Under the pieces are notes generated by a model. The model did no database searches. It saw only the letters and a program-made list of their open reading frames with translations, and was not told the origin of the DNA. A program made the translations under genes and the position numbers. Below are positions 47,968-60,930 of a stretch of 64,000 nucleotides of DNA, piece after piece. This stretch comes from Hydnum rufescens UP504 (Eukaryota > Basidiomycota > Agaricomycetes > Cantharellales > Hydnaceae). Location of the stretch: NCBI GenBank assembly GCA_014904985.1, contig MU128959.1, forward strand, positions 195,080 through 259,079, given 5' to 3'. The first letter of the stretch is position 1; each line of letters opens with the position of its first letter.

Positions 47968-48297
47968 ACTGTAGTAGTATTGCGATCGGACGGTCTGTAT
48001 ACATGAGAAACAATTCGAAATGTCTCTATCCTGGATACCCTGAGGGGAAAAAACAAACAATAATATATATATAGCAAGCTTATGTATCGCGTGGGCAAGT
48101 TCGCCAGGTGGTGGCAATTTTTATATTACGGTATGGGTCATTCGGGATTGTTTCCCTTCATTACTGTAAAATGTTCTTATTCTTTGTGGGTAATTTGGTG
48201 GAGACCCGATGGAAGTAGAAATACTCGAGGGAGACTCAGTAGTGGCTGTGCATAGGACCCTGTTAGTCATCCCGTCGCTCCTGGAACCGACGTGCCA
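47968..48297. other. short intergenic gap galactokinase / factor 2
   Basis: About 330 bp in tandem orientation. It contains an AT-rich stretch with a short TA run at 48063-48073, and no open frame of note. It must hold the galactokinase 3' UTR and the factor 2 promoter. Confidence 0.5.
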
Positions 48298-51078
48298 ATG
48301 CCTCCAGACTCAGAGTCACTACTTTTCCCGAGAGCGCCTCGTCCCACAGGCAGACTTGAGCTTCTCAGATCAGCGGCGGGGCGAGCGTGCGATGCTTGCC
48401 GGAAACGAAAAGTATGTCTCACCGTTCTGCCCACCGGTCTGCCATCATTTTTAGTATTTTGTAGGCGCGGTGCGACGGTGCAGAGCGCCGAGGAACAGCT
48501 TGTTCATTGTGCGTCAGGACCGGACTGGGATGCACGTACTTGGACAAATACACGCCCCGTGGACCTACCATGAGTTATGTGGAGAGTCTCGAACGACGTT
48601 CACAGCAAGTGCAACGGATTCTTGAACGAGTGCGCTATATTTTACCTGCGTGGCGTTGGCTCATTGTATTCATAGTGGCTTCCTAGTACGCTACTCCACA
48701 GGAGATTGCCAGAAAGCTAGGCTTGGATGTTCCACAACTAGAGGCATCATATTTCGATTTTCCCGACCTTGGACAGCCCGCCTCTGAGCCTTCCATCCAA
48801 GCAATCCTTCCCGCTTATGTGGACTCCCTACGGAAGTTTCAAAGTCCCGAGAGTCCAGTGAAGTCGGAGCTCGTCGATGATGGTGACTTTACCTGGGACG
48901 ATCTTTCCGAGGAAATGGAACGTCTGGCAATGGACCGCGGCTTCTCCCATCGTGTTTATGGGAAGTCCAGTGGTGAGAGTTTCTCCAATGAGATAATCTG
49001 CCCTGCATAATCAACCCCTATTACATCAAGGCCAACTCTTCATTCAGAGCGCTCGCACTTTGAAACGCAGTGAATATGGAGAGAAGGCCGACACTATCAA
49101 GGTCCGCACTGACCAACGAGCGGTGCCAGAGATGTGGCAGCCCATTAAGGTAGGAATAAACTTCTCCATCAGGCCTCCCGTTGATCACTCGTAAAAGTGG
49201 GTGCAAGACGCCTGGCGATCCGAGAAATTTGTGCTACCATCAGGGGCTGCCCCATTTCCACCTGACGACTTGGTTCGATCGCTCATCGCTTTGTTTTTCC
49301 GTCACGTCGCCCCTACCTTACCCGTTCTGGATCGAAGAAACTTTGAAGATGCTTTCAATAGGAGGTTGCACATGGAATCAAGCCAACTTGAAGCTTTAGT
49401 CCTTCTGGTCTGTGCTATTGGATCCACATACTCGAATGATCCACGAATTACCTCAAATTCGGGAAACACGCCTGGAGATGGGTGGCGCTATTTCCTCCAT
49501 GGAAGGGATTGGTTGCAATGCTTGACTCCTCCAACACTTCCCGAGCTCCAAATTTTGACTGTAAGAGGGCAGACCCCGGATCGCGTCGCTTCCTGTGGAG
49601 ACTTAATCCAGTTGCATTCAATATGGATAGCTCACTGCGTATTACATGAGGTTTCTCTCACATCCGCATTCCGCCTGGATCGTGGTCGGTGTCGGCATGC
49701 GGCGAGCTCTAGATGTCGGGTGTCATCGTAATATTCGAATATGCCACATCGCAAAAGAGAGCGAACGCTGGGAATGGTGGAAGGTCTTTGGGTGAGAAGT
49801 CCCCATTGTGTTCGGACAGACTTATCACATAACTCAATCTTGTCCCGTAGATGCCTGGTCCTCTTGGATCGTGATCTAAGCGCACACTTGGGACGGTCCC
49901 CTGCTTTCCATGACGAAGAGTATGTAGATCTCGATTCTTCAGGTCTCGACGACGCTAACGAATTGCTGATTCCCAAGCACTGATATAGATTTCTCTCGTG
50001 AGATCGGGAAGGACACAAAAGACAGTCCTGGGGACACATATATGTCCTGCGCACTCCGTTTATCCGGTATAATGGCGTTCCTCCTTAGATCTGTGTATGC
50101 CGTTCGCAAGCCTGCGCTTCTCAGATGCGCAGCCGCCGACTATGATGTCTCGATAGTGTCTGTGCTTGCGGCTGCCGCTCGTCGGTGGCGTGCATCTCTT
50201 CCGGATCATCGTCAGGACTCTTCTCCTCTCAGACCCTGGCATCTTCACTGACGTAGATGATCCCTAGTAAAATGGGACCCGTCCTGTACGGATGATGTAC
50301 GCTTGGAACAATCCTCGCTCCTACACGCCTTGTATTCTTGGTTTCTTATTCTTCTCCACTACCCTTTCATCTTCTCATCATCTCACTCATCGAAGCATGA
50401 CCGACGTGCCTATATGGCGATCTGCGAGGATGCAGCATTGGAATGCAGCAATATTTTGGCATGTCAGGCAAGAAGGACGCCGACCATCTTTCCCCAGTCA
50501 CGAATGGCCGCATTAGCCAGCGGTGTTTTCTTGCAAATATTAATATGGATCAATTTGAAGGAGGATCCAATGGCTGACGTACAAGCTTTGCGACTGGGTG
50601 TCGAACGATGCATATCGGTTCTGAGGAATGCTCAGGAAAAGTGGGTATATTGTCCACCGAGCCACTGGTACGGGCTCGAGCTGATTGAACGTATCTAATA
50701 GGTGGTATCATGGTAGAGTCTACGCGTATGTGACTCGGCATAAATTCATGGGTATGAACTGACGTTGGGACCCTCCTGCCCCCGTCTAGAAATCTTTTGG
50801 ACGACCTCTCGGCCTCGGAACCTGTGAAGACCACCATGGATAACACTCTAAATTCATCAGCAGCGCCTTCTACGGATCCTATTGACTCCTTGCCGTCATT
50901 TCTGCCTGGTACTCCAATTACCCCTTTGACTGCAGAATCACCTGCCTCGATATTTGGACTGCAAAACCACCCTTGGTTCCCATTCACATTCGAGTCGATA
51001 TCCTATGTATCTGACCCATCGGGTGGCTATTGTTTCGAGGGGCCGGGGGAGGGGTCGAACGCACTGCGTGAAGAATGA
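48298..51078 (+). CDS. Zn(II)2Cys6 transcription factor 2 (fungal-specific)
   Basis: Exons 48298-48411, 48465-48629, 48702-48972, 49031-49149 and 49198-49560 keep frame; later exons run to the stop at 51078 but some joins between 49620 and 50300 are unresolved. The zinc cluster spans intron 1: CDACRKRK/ARCDGAERRG then CSLCVRTGLGC, followed by SYVESLERRSQQVQRILER (linker and coiled coil). The regulatory domain has VRSLIALFFRHVAPTLPVLD and LVLLVCAIGSTYSNDPR, and later CLVLLDRDLSAHLGRSPAF, a core block of the family. VYGKSSGQLFIQSARTLKRS matches the HGKSS block of factor 1 at 19.2-22.3 kb, so the two are paralogues. It lies 330 bp downstream of galactokinase on the same strand. A role in galactose control is possible but is inference only. 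Confidence 0.88.
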
Positions 51079-51355
51079 TCTGCATCTCCTTGCATGTGAA
51101 CATGGGAGATGGGCGGGGGATATCAGAGAAGTTGAGTGTGAAGAAGGATTATCTTTTTTAGGCTAGTAATTCGATGGGTATTTACAAGATAACAGTGCTT
51201 TGTTATACACGTAGGTTCTGCTAAAATCCCATCCATCTGGTTGGGCACAGCCAAATAGTACAAGTACACAAGTTCCATGACATTCGTGGGGGCATACATT
51301 TTCTTTGATGAAACAGTTTTTTTTTTACGCTTGAATAACAAAGTTCAGGAGTTAG

Positions 51356-52673
51356 TTAACCTCGACCCACGAACGGCATTCCTGTGGCCCTGCCACACAA
51401 ACATGACCCGACTTTAAAAATCCCTCTTCCAAAAGATGCGTCACGACTCACATGATATTGACAGAGAGCATTGTAACAGAAGGCGGAAGAGAGGCAATGT
51501 GAACGATCGTGTCCGCAACGTGAATTGCATCTATAAAGCATGGGAAGGTGAGAAAAGAGATTCGTTCGTTGCTTCTGATTCGAAGTGATTCATACCAATC
51601 GTGGGTTCTTGAGGGATCTCCCCGTCTGCTTGGCGCTACCGTCGGAAGGAGAACGACCTAGGTTCGTGGCCGCATTCCCTAGCAGGAGCTAGTGAGACTG
51701 TGGTCCCAAAGGAACCAGTGTATCAAGTACCAATGTCTATTTGAGTGACAGCAATGTTGTATGGCCGACCATCTGGTGGGCATATACGTTATAATCAAGT
51801 ATTGCCTGAGGCCGACAAACCCGACATACCTAGAGCAGTGGACTTTGTTAGGCCACTAATCGCGTGCTTGGAAATGGTGTATGCGGCCAAGTGTAATCTG
51901 GGCACTTGAGCAGATAGTGACCCATTGTTGATTATTCTATAGAAGATATCAAAACAAGCAGCCTATGGGGCAGCAAGATAGAAAGCTAGCCACCTGCCGC
52001 CAGCACCCTGTTTTTTGAATATTTTGAAAGCCTCTTGCGAGCATAGAAATGAGCCAACAAGATTGATGTTTAGGACCAACTGGAAAGTTTCCAAGGGAAT
52101 TTCACCCAGTTCGTTGGGTTTGGAGTTGATACCAGCATTCTACGGATTGGCCAATGTCAGATTATCTCCGGGAGGAATTTGGGCATAGTTCACGTTGAAT
52201 AATAGGTCCAGTCGGCCTGTTAGGTACATATGGTTTACTACGGTTGACGGGAATCATAATGCACAACGTACCAAACGTGTTCATAGTCCTAGTGAAGAGG
52301 CGCGCAACATCTTCTTCTTTGGACACATCCCCCGGAACTATTAGGGTTTCCCATCGACAGCTATCGGCGGTGATACGCCTATTTCTCCAACATTTACGTT
52401 AATCACATGCGCGGGGGGCGAGATTAAGATACTAACAATTCGGATTCGCGACGAGCAAACAATGCAACCTTCCATCCTGCGCTTGACAAAGCTATGGCTG
52501 TTTTGCGTCCAATGCCTTATCGCCAGACCCCACCCACACCCATTTGGTAAAACAATAGCATGTTACAGACTCTTGTTGGAGAACATACCAGACGAGGCCC
52601 CTGTGACAATGGCCACCTTGTCTGTCTTGTTATCGATTTCCTGCACGACAGCGTGAGCTGACACGGCCGTCAT
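51356..52673 (-). CDS. short-chain dehydrogenase/reductase (SDR)
   Basis: NAD(P)-dependent oxidoreductase of the classical SDR type. Exon 1 (52589-52673) encodes [14 protein letters not shown] and [11 protein letters not shown]. Intron 52516-52588 follows, and exon 2 gives [21 protein letters not shown], completing the TGASSGIG cofactor motif. Further exons contain [20 protein letters not shown] and [19 protein letters not shown] (NAG motif), then [21 protein letters not shown], where the catalytic Ser and the YxxxK pair are in the right spacing. The end reads [14 protein letters not shown], then across the last intron [13 protein letters not shown] to the stop at 51356. Length is typical, about 280-300 residues. 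The substrate cannot be told from sequence. It is convergent with factor 2. Confidence 0.87.
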
Positions 52674-52957
52674 GTTTGTAGGATTGGGTTGACAAGAGGA
52701 TTGCCAAAGTAAACAAACAAACAGGACCAAACGAACGGCGGTCCCCGAACTCTTCCGGAGAAGCCCATCACACGTGTTTTTGAATTTTCTGGTCAAAGGG
52801 ACGATTCTGTCGTGTGATCTTCTGGTGTTCCCAGGAATAGTATTTTTCGTGCTAAAAGTATGCTGTTAATGATAAGGACATATTCTAAAGCTTGCAATGC
52901 AGAGGTCAATAACGCGGGACATCCCGCTTTCACGTGCCAGACCAGACCTCTCTTCCA

Positions 52958-54308
52958 ATGGCCTCTTCTGATCAAGTTCGCCCTGTTTCTTCTGTATACG
53001 AGGACGTGAGTGTTATTGTGCTCTTTTTTCCCCTGGGGAGCTTATGACGCGTGAAGCAGGGCTCATATGGTCAGCAAAGAGGTATTAGAACCTCCAGCTC
53101 GTTTCCTTCAAGCTTGCAGAGAGACCAGGTGAGGTCCCACCGCGACGTGTGTCTAGATCTGTTGTAATGCCCTTTCTACCTGCCTCTGTCAGCTGGATCC
53201 TGGTCCTGCTTCCAACGCGGGAGCACATCAGCCGCCCCAGAATGACGTTGTGATCGTTAGCGACCTGAACTGGGCAAGATTTCGCATCATTCTAGTCTTA
53301 CTCGTTTTTGAATCGAGTTGATTTCCTCTTTATTTAGTGGAGTACAGAGGACGATCTGCGAAAGTTGCCGCGTCTCTCGGATTCCATCTCGATACGTCTG
53401 CTATCACATTTTCCGAGCATAAAGTCAATGGGAAGAGTAAGGGGTGAGTGCAATAGCATAGTTGGAATCGGGGTCCATTCGTCCCAAGCTATAACGACAT
53501 TCTTCTTTTTCGGATAGAATCGCTAACATTGAGTGCGGGTCCATTCAAAATGCCGATCGTTTGAAGAATTGGTTCGACCTCAAGTGAGGAGAACAATCCA
53601 AGGCGTATCACATTATTTTATTCCTTCATCTTTGGTGTAGTGCGTTCCAGGATCGCAAAGTCAAAGCTTCCCTTGGGACTTCAGCATATGGGAATCCATT
53701 CAGGACTCTCCCAAAAGGTTGATTCCCGCTTGTGTTATCCTCCCAATCACCACCTCCCAACTCACACGCTCCATAGACCCTCCCAATCGCAACTCCATCA
53801 ATACCAGTGGCTCCCGCAACACGCACCATTCGAACACTCTTATATCAACAATTCTTCTAAGGGCAACAATCCTCATCACAACCATCAGCACGGAAATCAG
53901 AACCTCAGCCTTACCATCGGAAGTAACAACAACTACGTCAAAGTTGCTCCTCAAAGCCTCGTATACTACTCAAGTGCTGATGAACAGCCAAGGACGTGGT
54001 GTCAATTCTCCTTCTGTTTTCGTGGACGGGGGCAACGCCAATGTCATCTCACAGCTCTCGCGTTTCGGTCCCATGATCGTGTGAATGTCGTGATCTCACT
54101 CTTCGCACTCAACTCTGGCTTTTATCGCATCCACCGATACGTTCCTCGCGATTCTCTAAGTTATTCTTACCCCGTATCGCGCCGTCCTCGTTCTTCTCTC
54201 GTCTCGCCTATTCAGCTCTATAATCTCAAGAACTACACGCATTCTTCCACTAGGTCTCGCATATTCTCGGATGTGAAGCTTCATTTTGTCTGGGGCCTTA
54301 CCACATAA
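52958..54308 (+). CDS. RRM RNA-binding protein (CFIm68/CPSF6-like)
   Basis: Probable pre-mRNA 3'-processing factor. Exons 52958-53005 (MASSDQVRPVSSVYED), 53060-53128 and 53193-53273 precede a GC-AG intron (53274-53337). Then come the RRM exons starting 53338, with a boundary at 53443, and further exons after. RRM blocks: VVIVSDLNW, WSTEDDLRKV, LGFHLDTSAITFSEHKVNGK, SKGIANIECGSIQNADRLKN and NWFDLNAFQDRKVKASL, ending GNPFRTLPK, all as in the CPSF6 family. The tail from about 53700 is His/Gln/Asn-rich. A G is missing in the first RRM helix (near 53362), breaking frame; restoring it gives the family sequence. The 3' end is taken from the last long open frame and is uncertain. Confidence 0.78.
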
Positions 54309-54643
54309 TTTCGTGATTCTCTGTACCCAGTTTTCTCTCGGTCCTTCTGCACTAGCCCTTCTTCATGTAGTCGTACAGAAATAACGACCCAGCAATGAGC
54401 ACGTCAGTTTCATGATATAAACCTCCGGCATAGCCGCCTTGGTGGATACACCTCTATATCTGTATGCTATGGGTGTGCACAAAATTCCAGGTCCACAAAT
54501 AAGAGTAAAGCGATTCAGAGAAAATGATGATCCCCGTGATGAACGTGACGGAAAGTGTATTGTACAGATGATACTTTGTGTGTTGCATAACGAAAAGAAA
54601 TCCGTGCATAGGTGTTGAGGGATGCGGTATAGGGAACAGATGA

Positions 54644-56525
54644 TCAAGTGAGGTGAAAGGAGAAAAAAAAAAGGATATATCTGGGGGAAATGTGGGGGAG
54701 CGGAGGCGAATATCGAATTGCGAAGAGAAAGCTTCGAAGGCTTCGAAGGGGAAGAATCAATCGCGAAAGGAGAGATGAGCCATTCGAGTCGAACGAGACG
54801 ACAGCAACCCACCTAACGTGCGCTACCCGCTCCCCCCTCTTCTCTCGCTCGAGACGGCGTTTGCGCTTCTCCGCTTCCCTCCGCCTCTCTTCCGCCTCAG
54901 CCAGCGCATCCTCCCGTTTCGCGATCTGAGCGCTTTTAGCTTCCTCGCGTGCGATAGCATCATACCCACGTGCTTCCATATCATCGTCTTCATCATCGGA
55001 GAGAATATCCCTTGCAGCATCCTTGTGCAAATTACGGCCGAACAGGGCCGCGATGGAGCCCGGCACATAGCCACGACGACGACCATCATCATCATCGTCC
55101 CGCGACAACGCACCGCGCCGTCTCTTCTCAGGGCGCGACGAGGACCTGGTTGACGATGGATCTGAATCATCAGAATCCTGCTGAACGAGATGCCTGAGAA
55201 CGTTTTCGGTGGGCACTGGAAGAAGCACTCAAAGATTGAGAAGATGCAACAGGGCGAGAAGAAGAGGAAGGTGGGAGCCGCGCATTAGCAAGATTGGATG
55301 AAGATCTAGGTCTGGCATTGGAAGATGAGGTGGCCATGCCTTGCTTCGTCATCGGCTTTCCCTGGCTCGTACCTGCGGGTATTTTGGCAAGACGATTATT
55401 ATTATTTAGGGTAACTGAGGTCGTTGGCAGAGCACTGTTGGTCAATGAGCTCTGAATACCCGCATGATTTCGAGGCGACTGCTTAGGTAGGGAGGACGAG
55501 GACGAGGACGAAGGCGGTTCAGATGGGCCTTTGCCCGATGCCGAACCCTCCTGGGGTTTCCGTGCAAGGGCCGCCTCCCTTTCACGCTCTTTCTTGGACT
55601 TGCCGAACCAATCCGTGAATGCCGTCGCCTCGTATCCAGTGAGCTCCACCTTTTCGGGAGAATGATTAAAGCGCCCTCGCTCTAGGTCGCGGGTGATCTC
55701 ATCGATCGTGCGCATATCTTTCTTAACGGTATTGAGGGGTGTAAGGGTTTGGAAGCTAGCCGCGATCCGTTCCTTAGCGGACATGTGAGTCCTTGAAGAT
55801 GAAGCAGATAAAGCTTGGGTGGGCTTGCGCGCGACCCCACCTGGCGGCAATGGTGTCAAAAGGTGCTGGATTAGGATAGAATAAGACTTGCCTCCAGGAA
55901 GTCGGCGATTGCTCTTCGGGTGAGCGCTTACACCTCTCGGGCGTGCGGTGACAGTCTCCCGAAATAATGGATCCGCAAGCGCACGCTTCTCCTCGCGGGT
56001 GAGAGCCGTGGCGGCCGATGTCGATCCCGCTCGAGGCGATGACGACTTGAAACCATGACGAATTAATCACAATTTAAGGATTCCAACACGACGAGGAGAT
56101 TTGCGAGATGAAGCATCACGTACTCTAGATTTCCGGTTGTTATTCTGGAGATGCTGCACGGCACGGGCAACAAGCGGGTCGGGATCAAGGGCCCCGCGAG
56201 CCTTTTCCTCTTGCCGTTTCCGTGCCTCTTGCTCCTTGCGGGCCTCGTCAGCCTCGACCTTCTTCCGCGCCTCGACTTCACGCAGAAGCTGCGTCTTGCG
56301 CTGCTCACGCTCCTTGGCGTCACGCTCGTCCTGCTGTTGCCGGGCCTTACGGAGGTCCGCTTCTCGTTGTGCGAGCAGATCCGCGGCCTCTTTAGAGGAT
56401 GCGCTCGTGAGGGCGGCCGCCTTCTTCATGAGCGTTTGGAACTGGTGGGTCGGCGGGGGTGCAGTAGCATCAGAGCTGAGAAGTGAGGTCAGTCACTCTG
56501 GGTAGCGTCCGCATACCGTAGACAT
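54644..56525 (-). CDS. SPT2: SPT2-like chromatin protein
   Basis: Histone H3-H4 binding protein of transcribed chromatin. The N-terminal part (56067-56429 and upstream) is a charged helix with MKKAAALTSASSKEAADLLA and a long Lys/Arg/Glu-rich coiled coil. The middle (55170-55859) is Ser-rich with DWFGKSKKEREREAALARK. The conserved C-terminal SPT2 domain reads GYVPGSIAALFGRN, then DILSDDEDDDMEARGYDA, IAREEAKSAQIAKREDALAE and a basic end, KRKRRLEREKRG. The start at 56525 (MST) is the nearest upstream ATG beside a donor but does not keep phase perfectly. The 3' end is either soon after 54830 or at 54644. Exon limits are approximate. Confidence 0.82.
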
Positions 56526-56787
56526 CTGGTACAAATCACTCCAGGCCCCTATTTCTACGATTGGGCGACGGACTTATTCAGTGGAGGTAGCGCTGAGGTG
56601 GCCCTCTAAGCTTTAATAATTGCAAGTTTGACAGGCGTACAGGAGTTTACGATGACGTGGATGATTTCTCTGCTGGCATCCAGCGGGTGTTTGTTGAAGG
56701 TGAAGCAAAGGGAAACAAAGAGGAACAAAAGTGAGATAAACAGGAAATGAGGTTGAGTCGGCGAAAGTCGTGGCAAGTTGCGGTCAT

Positions 56788-59221
56788 CATATGACACACA
56801 AATAATTCCCACGATATTCACGGACTGTACCAAGCTGCTTTCCTTTTCTCCTCTCGTTTCTTGCAATCTGAGCTTCAGAAAGGCCTTCGTACTCCTCCTC
56901 AGAATCCTCCTCGTCCTCGTCCTTTCCTTTCTTCTTAGGCGGTTTGGGCAGGCGGGGCGGCGGGGGCGGAGGCGTCCGAAGACGAGCATGCAATGGTGCA
57001 AGCCTCTCTCGCTTTGACAGGCCCACTCGGTGAAGACCACCTCCTGTCTGAGGCATCAGTCGCAAGATATCTGCTACCGTAACTGTTCCCAAACAGCAGC
57101 CAATAAGCAATTAGAAATTGAGGACAACATTTGACGCACGGGTTTCTCTCGGCTTGCTGACAATTGGGTCCACTTTTGGCGCGGGCCTTGCGACTTTGAG
57201 CGAGAGCGGGACAGGGGATGCCTTTGGCTGAGGTGGCATGTCATGCGGCCAAACATCTCCCATGTCATTGTTCCATAGCAAGATACGTGACCAAGATCAA
57301 TACCCACCTTATCAACAGGTGTCTGGGATTTGGGCTTGAGATGGGCACTTGCATCCTCTCCCGAGGGCTCGGATCCCGTATTCTCTCCATGGGTCGCTGA
57401 ATTGGGGTTAATGCCTCCGTGAGGCGTCAAATGCTCGAACGCATCGTCGCCTTTCGTTCTCTTTCTGTTTTTTGTCCTTGTCGCAGCAGGGGGCTTCTGT
57501 AACCCAGTCGCTTCTTCCTCCACTTTCCCGCCTTCATCCTGGGGAGTGCTGGCATTGGTACTCTCTTGGTTCGCCCTCGTGTTCTTCCCATTAGCCTTGC
57601 CCTTGGCCTTCTTCTTGGGCTTCGTTTTGACTTCCTCGTTCCTGAGATTTCCGTCCTTAAGCTGCTCCCTTTCTGATCCCGCTTTATCCGATTCGATATT
57701 CGAGGTCGATGGATTAGTGTAGACAGGGAGTTGTCCAACGTCCTGCAAATTTCCCTCAATCGGAATGATTCGACGGCGTACGCGAGCGCTTCCTGCATTG
57801 CCGTCCTCCTCATCTCACTTGACATTCGTACCGCTTTTCGTTTCCTCTTGGTGAGTGGTATAGGGTCGGGAGAGGCGGAACGAGGATGACGGTGCGAACT
57901 GAGCTGGGAGGGCGACGGTTGGCGTGGGGATTTGGGTATCGAGGAAGATGCTACGGGAAGGTCTAGGAGAGGCACGGAAGGACCGGAGGTTCTTTGATCG
58001 ATCGCATCGTCTTCGTCGTCAATGAATTCTCTCGATTTTATGACGACCTCGCTTTTGTCCTCCCGACGTTTCGTTTTCCGCTTCTTCGTGGGTGGAGAGT
58101 GACTGACGAGCATATCCAGTGGATCTTGCTCGCCTTCTGAGGGCGGGAGAGCTCGCTTCTTGCTAGTGGCTTTCGCTCTGGATTTCACTTTGGGCTTTGG
58201 CGCTACTTCTTTATGGGTGCCACCGTCATCCAGAGGCGTATAGATACTATCCAGATTCTCCTTTCCCTCCTCGACTGAAGAGTTAGGAGGTATAGAGGCT
58301 TGGTTACCCGTCATTGGAGTGGATCGTCGGGGCTGTTTGGGTTTCCGCTTAGCAGGCTTGGCGCCATCCTCGTCGTAGTTGTATTCCGACCCCTCATCAT
58401 CACTAACAACGATCTTCTTAGGCTTCTTCCTGTTGTTCAAGGGGATCGATTGCAGTGTCTTCCGTGGCTTGCCTATAAATGCACTCGTAAGGGTCTCCAA
58501 TATAAATATATCAGTGCCACTCACCAGACCCGTCCTCCGAATCTGATGATATGTTAATTACAGCAGACGATGAAGTGGATCTTCCTCTAGAGGAAGCTTT
58601 GTTATCCCTCAAGTGAGCAACATCACGGCGATCTGAACTGAGGTGGTCATTTGAGAGACTGTCGGATGCGGTGTGGGGGAGACGGGTCGCATCGTCAGTG
58701 GCTGCTGTTGTATTGGTGAAAGATGATATAGAGGTGTCCAAAGGGTTTGACACCTCCAGTGTTTCTATTGCAGGTTTGGAGAAGCGCGGTTTCGGTCTTG
58801 GTCTTGGTTTAATTGCGGTAGGGGCGAGCGGTCCAGAGGTATGGGGAGCATCACTTCCAGGGTTGGATGTGAAGGCAGACAGGGGAGAGGTATCGTTCGA
58901 GGATGAAGATGGATGGGCAGGATTAGTAGTAGTAGTAAAGTAGGATATATCGTTCACGGAGTCAGGAACGCGGGGCTCGACTGATACATTTGAGAACTCA
59001 GATATAGATGTCGAGACATAGGATTTCGCTGGTGGTGGGAGAGGGGCCTGATCGGATGGGGGCGAAATGCCTTCTGCGCGAGAAATACGAAAGTGAGTGA
59101 CGACGACCACGGCGAGAAAGCTCTGCAAGGTGGAAATGATACCGAAAGGGGATGTCTTTGTGGGGAGGAGTGGTAAATTTTCCGCTTCATCCTCGCTGTC
59201 AGGTATCACTTCGTCGTTCAT
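56788..59221 (-). CDS. unassigned low-complexity nuclear-type protein
   Basis: A minus-strand gene of several exons that I cannot name. It starts MNDEVIPDSEDEAENLPLLP (59221), then a Ser/Thr/Pro-rich part ending INISSDSEDGSGEW (58511). A Lys/Arg-rich part (57427-58500) follows with GKPRKTLQSIPLNNRKKPKK and several acidic patches and basic nuclear-signal-like clusters. The next part (57150-57748) is Lys-rich, and the C-terminal block (56788-57090) reads VADILRLMPQTGGGLHRVGL, then SKRERLAPLHARLR and a Pro run. The RVGLSKRERLAPLH piece is the only part that looks conserved. Basic and disordered composition suggests chromatin or DNA binding; no domain is seen. Splice sites between blocks are approximate. 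Confidence 0.55.
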
Positions 59222-59490
59222 TACAGCCAGGTGCTGCGTGAGGTGTCGCGTTCTCACTGTTGTCGCTGTCCAAAGTAAACAAAGTCACGACACCGTGTTT
59301 GTATCCGGCAATTGTACCATAAGATCAAGCAGCGCGTTCTATTATGACTGTACACAAGGAATTAACGACCCATACATAGGAGCAATAAAGAGACCAAAAA
59401 GGGAAGGTTAAGCCAAAGCCTGACATCTGCATGAACAGATTAAAGATAAGATGAAGACTACAGAGGGTCCGGCAGAAGGAAACGGACAAA

Positions 59491-60777
59491 TTACGGATTT
59501 CTCGCGGGAATGTAAAATGTAAGGACTCCTCCATGATCCTCAACCTCGCCGATGTATACGTACATAATTAGACAATGGTCTTGACATATGCCTAAGATAA
59601 AAGTGTAAGGGGATCGTTTAGCTCACTTTCGCTTCTGGGGCGGACGTCCCAGTCACGAACATGCAATGGTCGTCGTTGAAACGACGTAGCTGGAGAGGAA
59701 CTGGAGAAAGCTCTTAACAGAAACGATAGCATGATGCCATTCTTCCGGATCAGCCTGTACACCCTCTTCATCATCGTCTAAAATCAGTGCCAATCAGTTA
59801 TTGGGGATGAAATAAGAGTCGCATAACTGGATAAGAAATGATTATTACTCACAAGTAATCTTAGGAACGTCACAGCCTGACCAAACGGTTTCAACAGCAA
59901 CTTCTTCTGTCTGTATTTTCAAACTAAACCCCCCGGCCCGATTCGCAGAGACACCCAGCAAAGTTGATAACGGTCGCATATGATCGGTGACCGTACGCAA
60001 TTTTGCGAGAGGTGGAAGAATGATATGGACCTGGAGGATAAGATCATGGTGAGAAGTGTCCTGCGTACGAAGCAGAGGGAATACTTGCGTCAGGTTCGGG
60101 ACATTGCGGTTCCTGCAGCTTTTCAACCTCGGATAGTCTTATGACATTGATCCTTACATCGTGCGTAACTTGGATAGTCTTGCCTTGTTGACTCTAAGGA
60201 CACAGAGAATGTGTGATCGCCATTACAAAGGCTATTCCTACAGCTACCCACCACAGCTTGAACGTCGAAATTAAGGACAGCATGATCGTCCTTCTTGGCC
60301 AACTTGATAATGACATCGGGAGAGGATTGCGCAGAACGAAGTGCCTGATAAAGGGGCTCTGTCGCCACTTCCATATTGATCTCGTTGTTTGAACCAGACT
60401 CAATCTTATAGTCTGAGAATAGGGATTTCTGCAATGGGCCCCTCCCGCTGAGCGAATATAGCTGCGTCAAGTCGAAAAATCCAGTGGCTCACAGTCTTGA
60501 TTTTTCTACATGAGACTGGGATGCGTCAGATACACGTGGAAAAAATGAGTACAGGAACTCACGACCAAACCTGGACTCCCCCCTCATTCTCGCCGCCTGG
60601 GCATATGATCTGCAGAGAATCAGGAGACCACCGGATCACACATTGTTTCGCCAATTTCTCGACAGTCTGCACAATCCCTGGTTTAACAAGATGCCTTGAG
60701 GCTTTAGATGATGCAGAAGAACAATGCGTCCTACTAGAAAACGTGAGGACATGGTCAATCTTTGCTCTGAAGCGCAT
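59491..60777 (-). CDS. HUS1: HUS1 checkpoint clamp subunit (9-1-1 complex)
   Basis: Subunit of the PCNA-like Rad9-Hus1-Rad1 clamp that signals DNA damage in the nucleus. Exon 1 (60735-60777) encodes MRFRAKIDHVLTFS. Intron 60678-60734 follows, and exon 2 (60563-60677) gives RIVQTVEKLAKQCVIRWSPD and GGENEGGVQVW. Exon 3 starts at 60447 with SLFSDYKIESGSNNEINMEV and LYQALRSAQSSPDVIIKLAKK. Later exons hold PDAHIILPPL-like VHIILPPLAKLRTV, LGVSANRAGGFSLKIQTEEV and AVETVWSG. The end part has HHAIVSVKSFLQFLSSYVVS, TTTIAC and finally MYVYIGEVEDHGGVLTFYIP with a stop at 59491. Order, spacing and length all fit HUS1. Joins between exons 5 and 7 are approximate. Confidence 0.9.
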
Positions 60778-60930
60778 TGTTTGGTCGCAAACGCTTCGGC
60801 AAGCCCCTCGATGCAGACTCGAAGCAAAGAAAACCAGGTTCAGACTCCACCAATCCCCAGACCTGGAGCACCTCATGAACTCCAATCATGGGAGGCTTCT
60901 AGCTAGGCTGAAGGCAGGCTCTTCGTCAGG

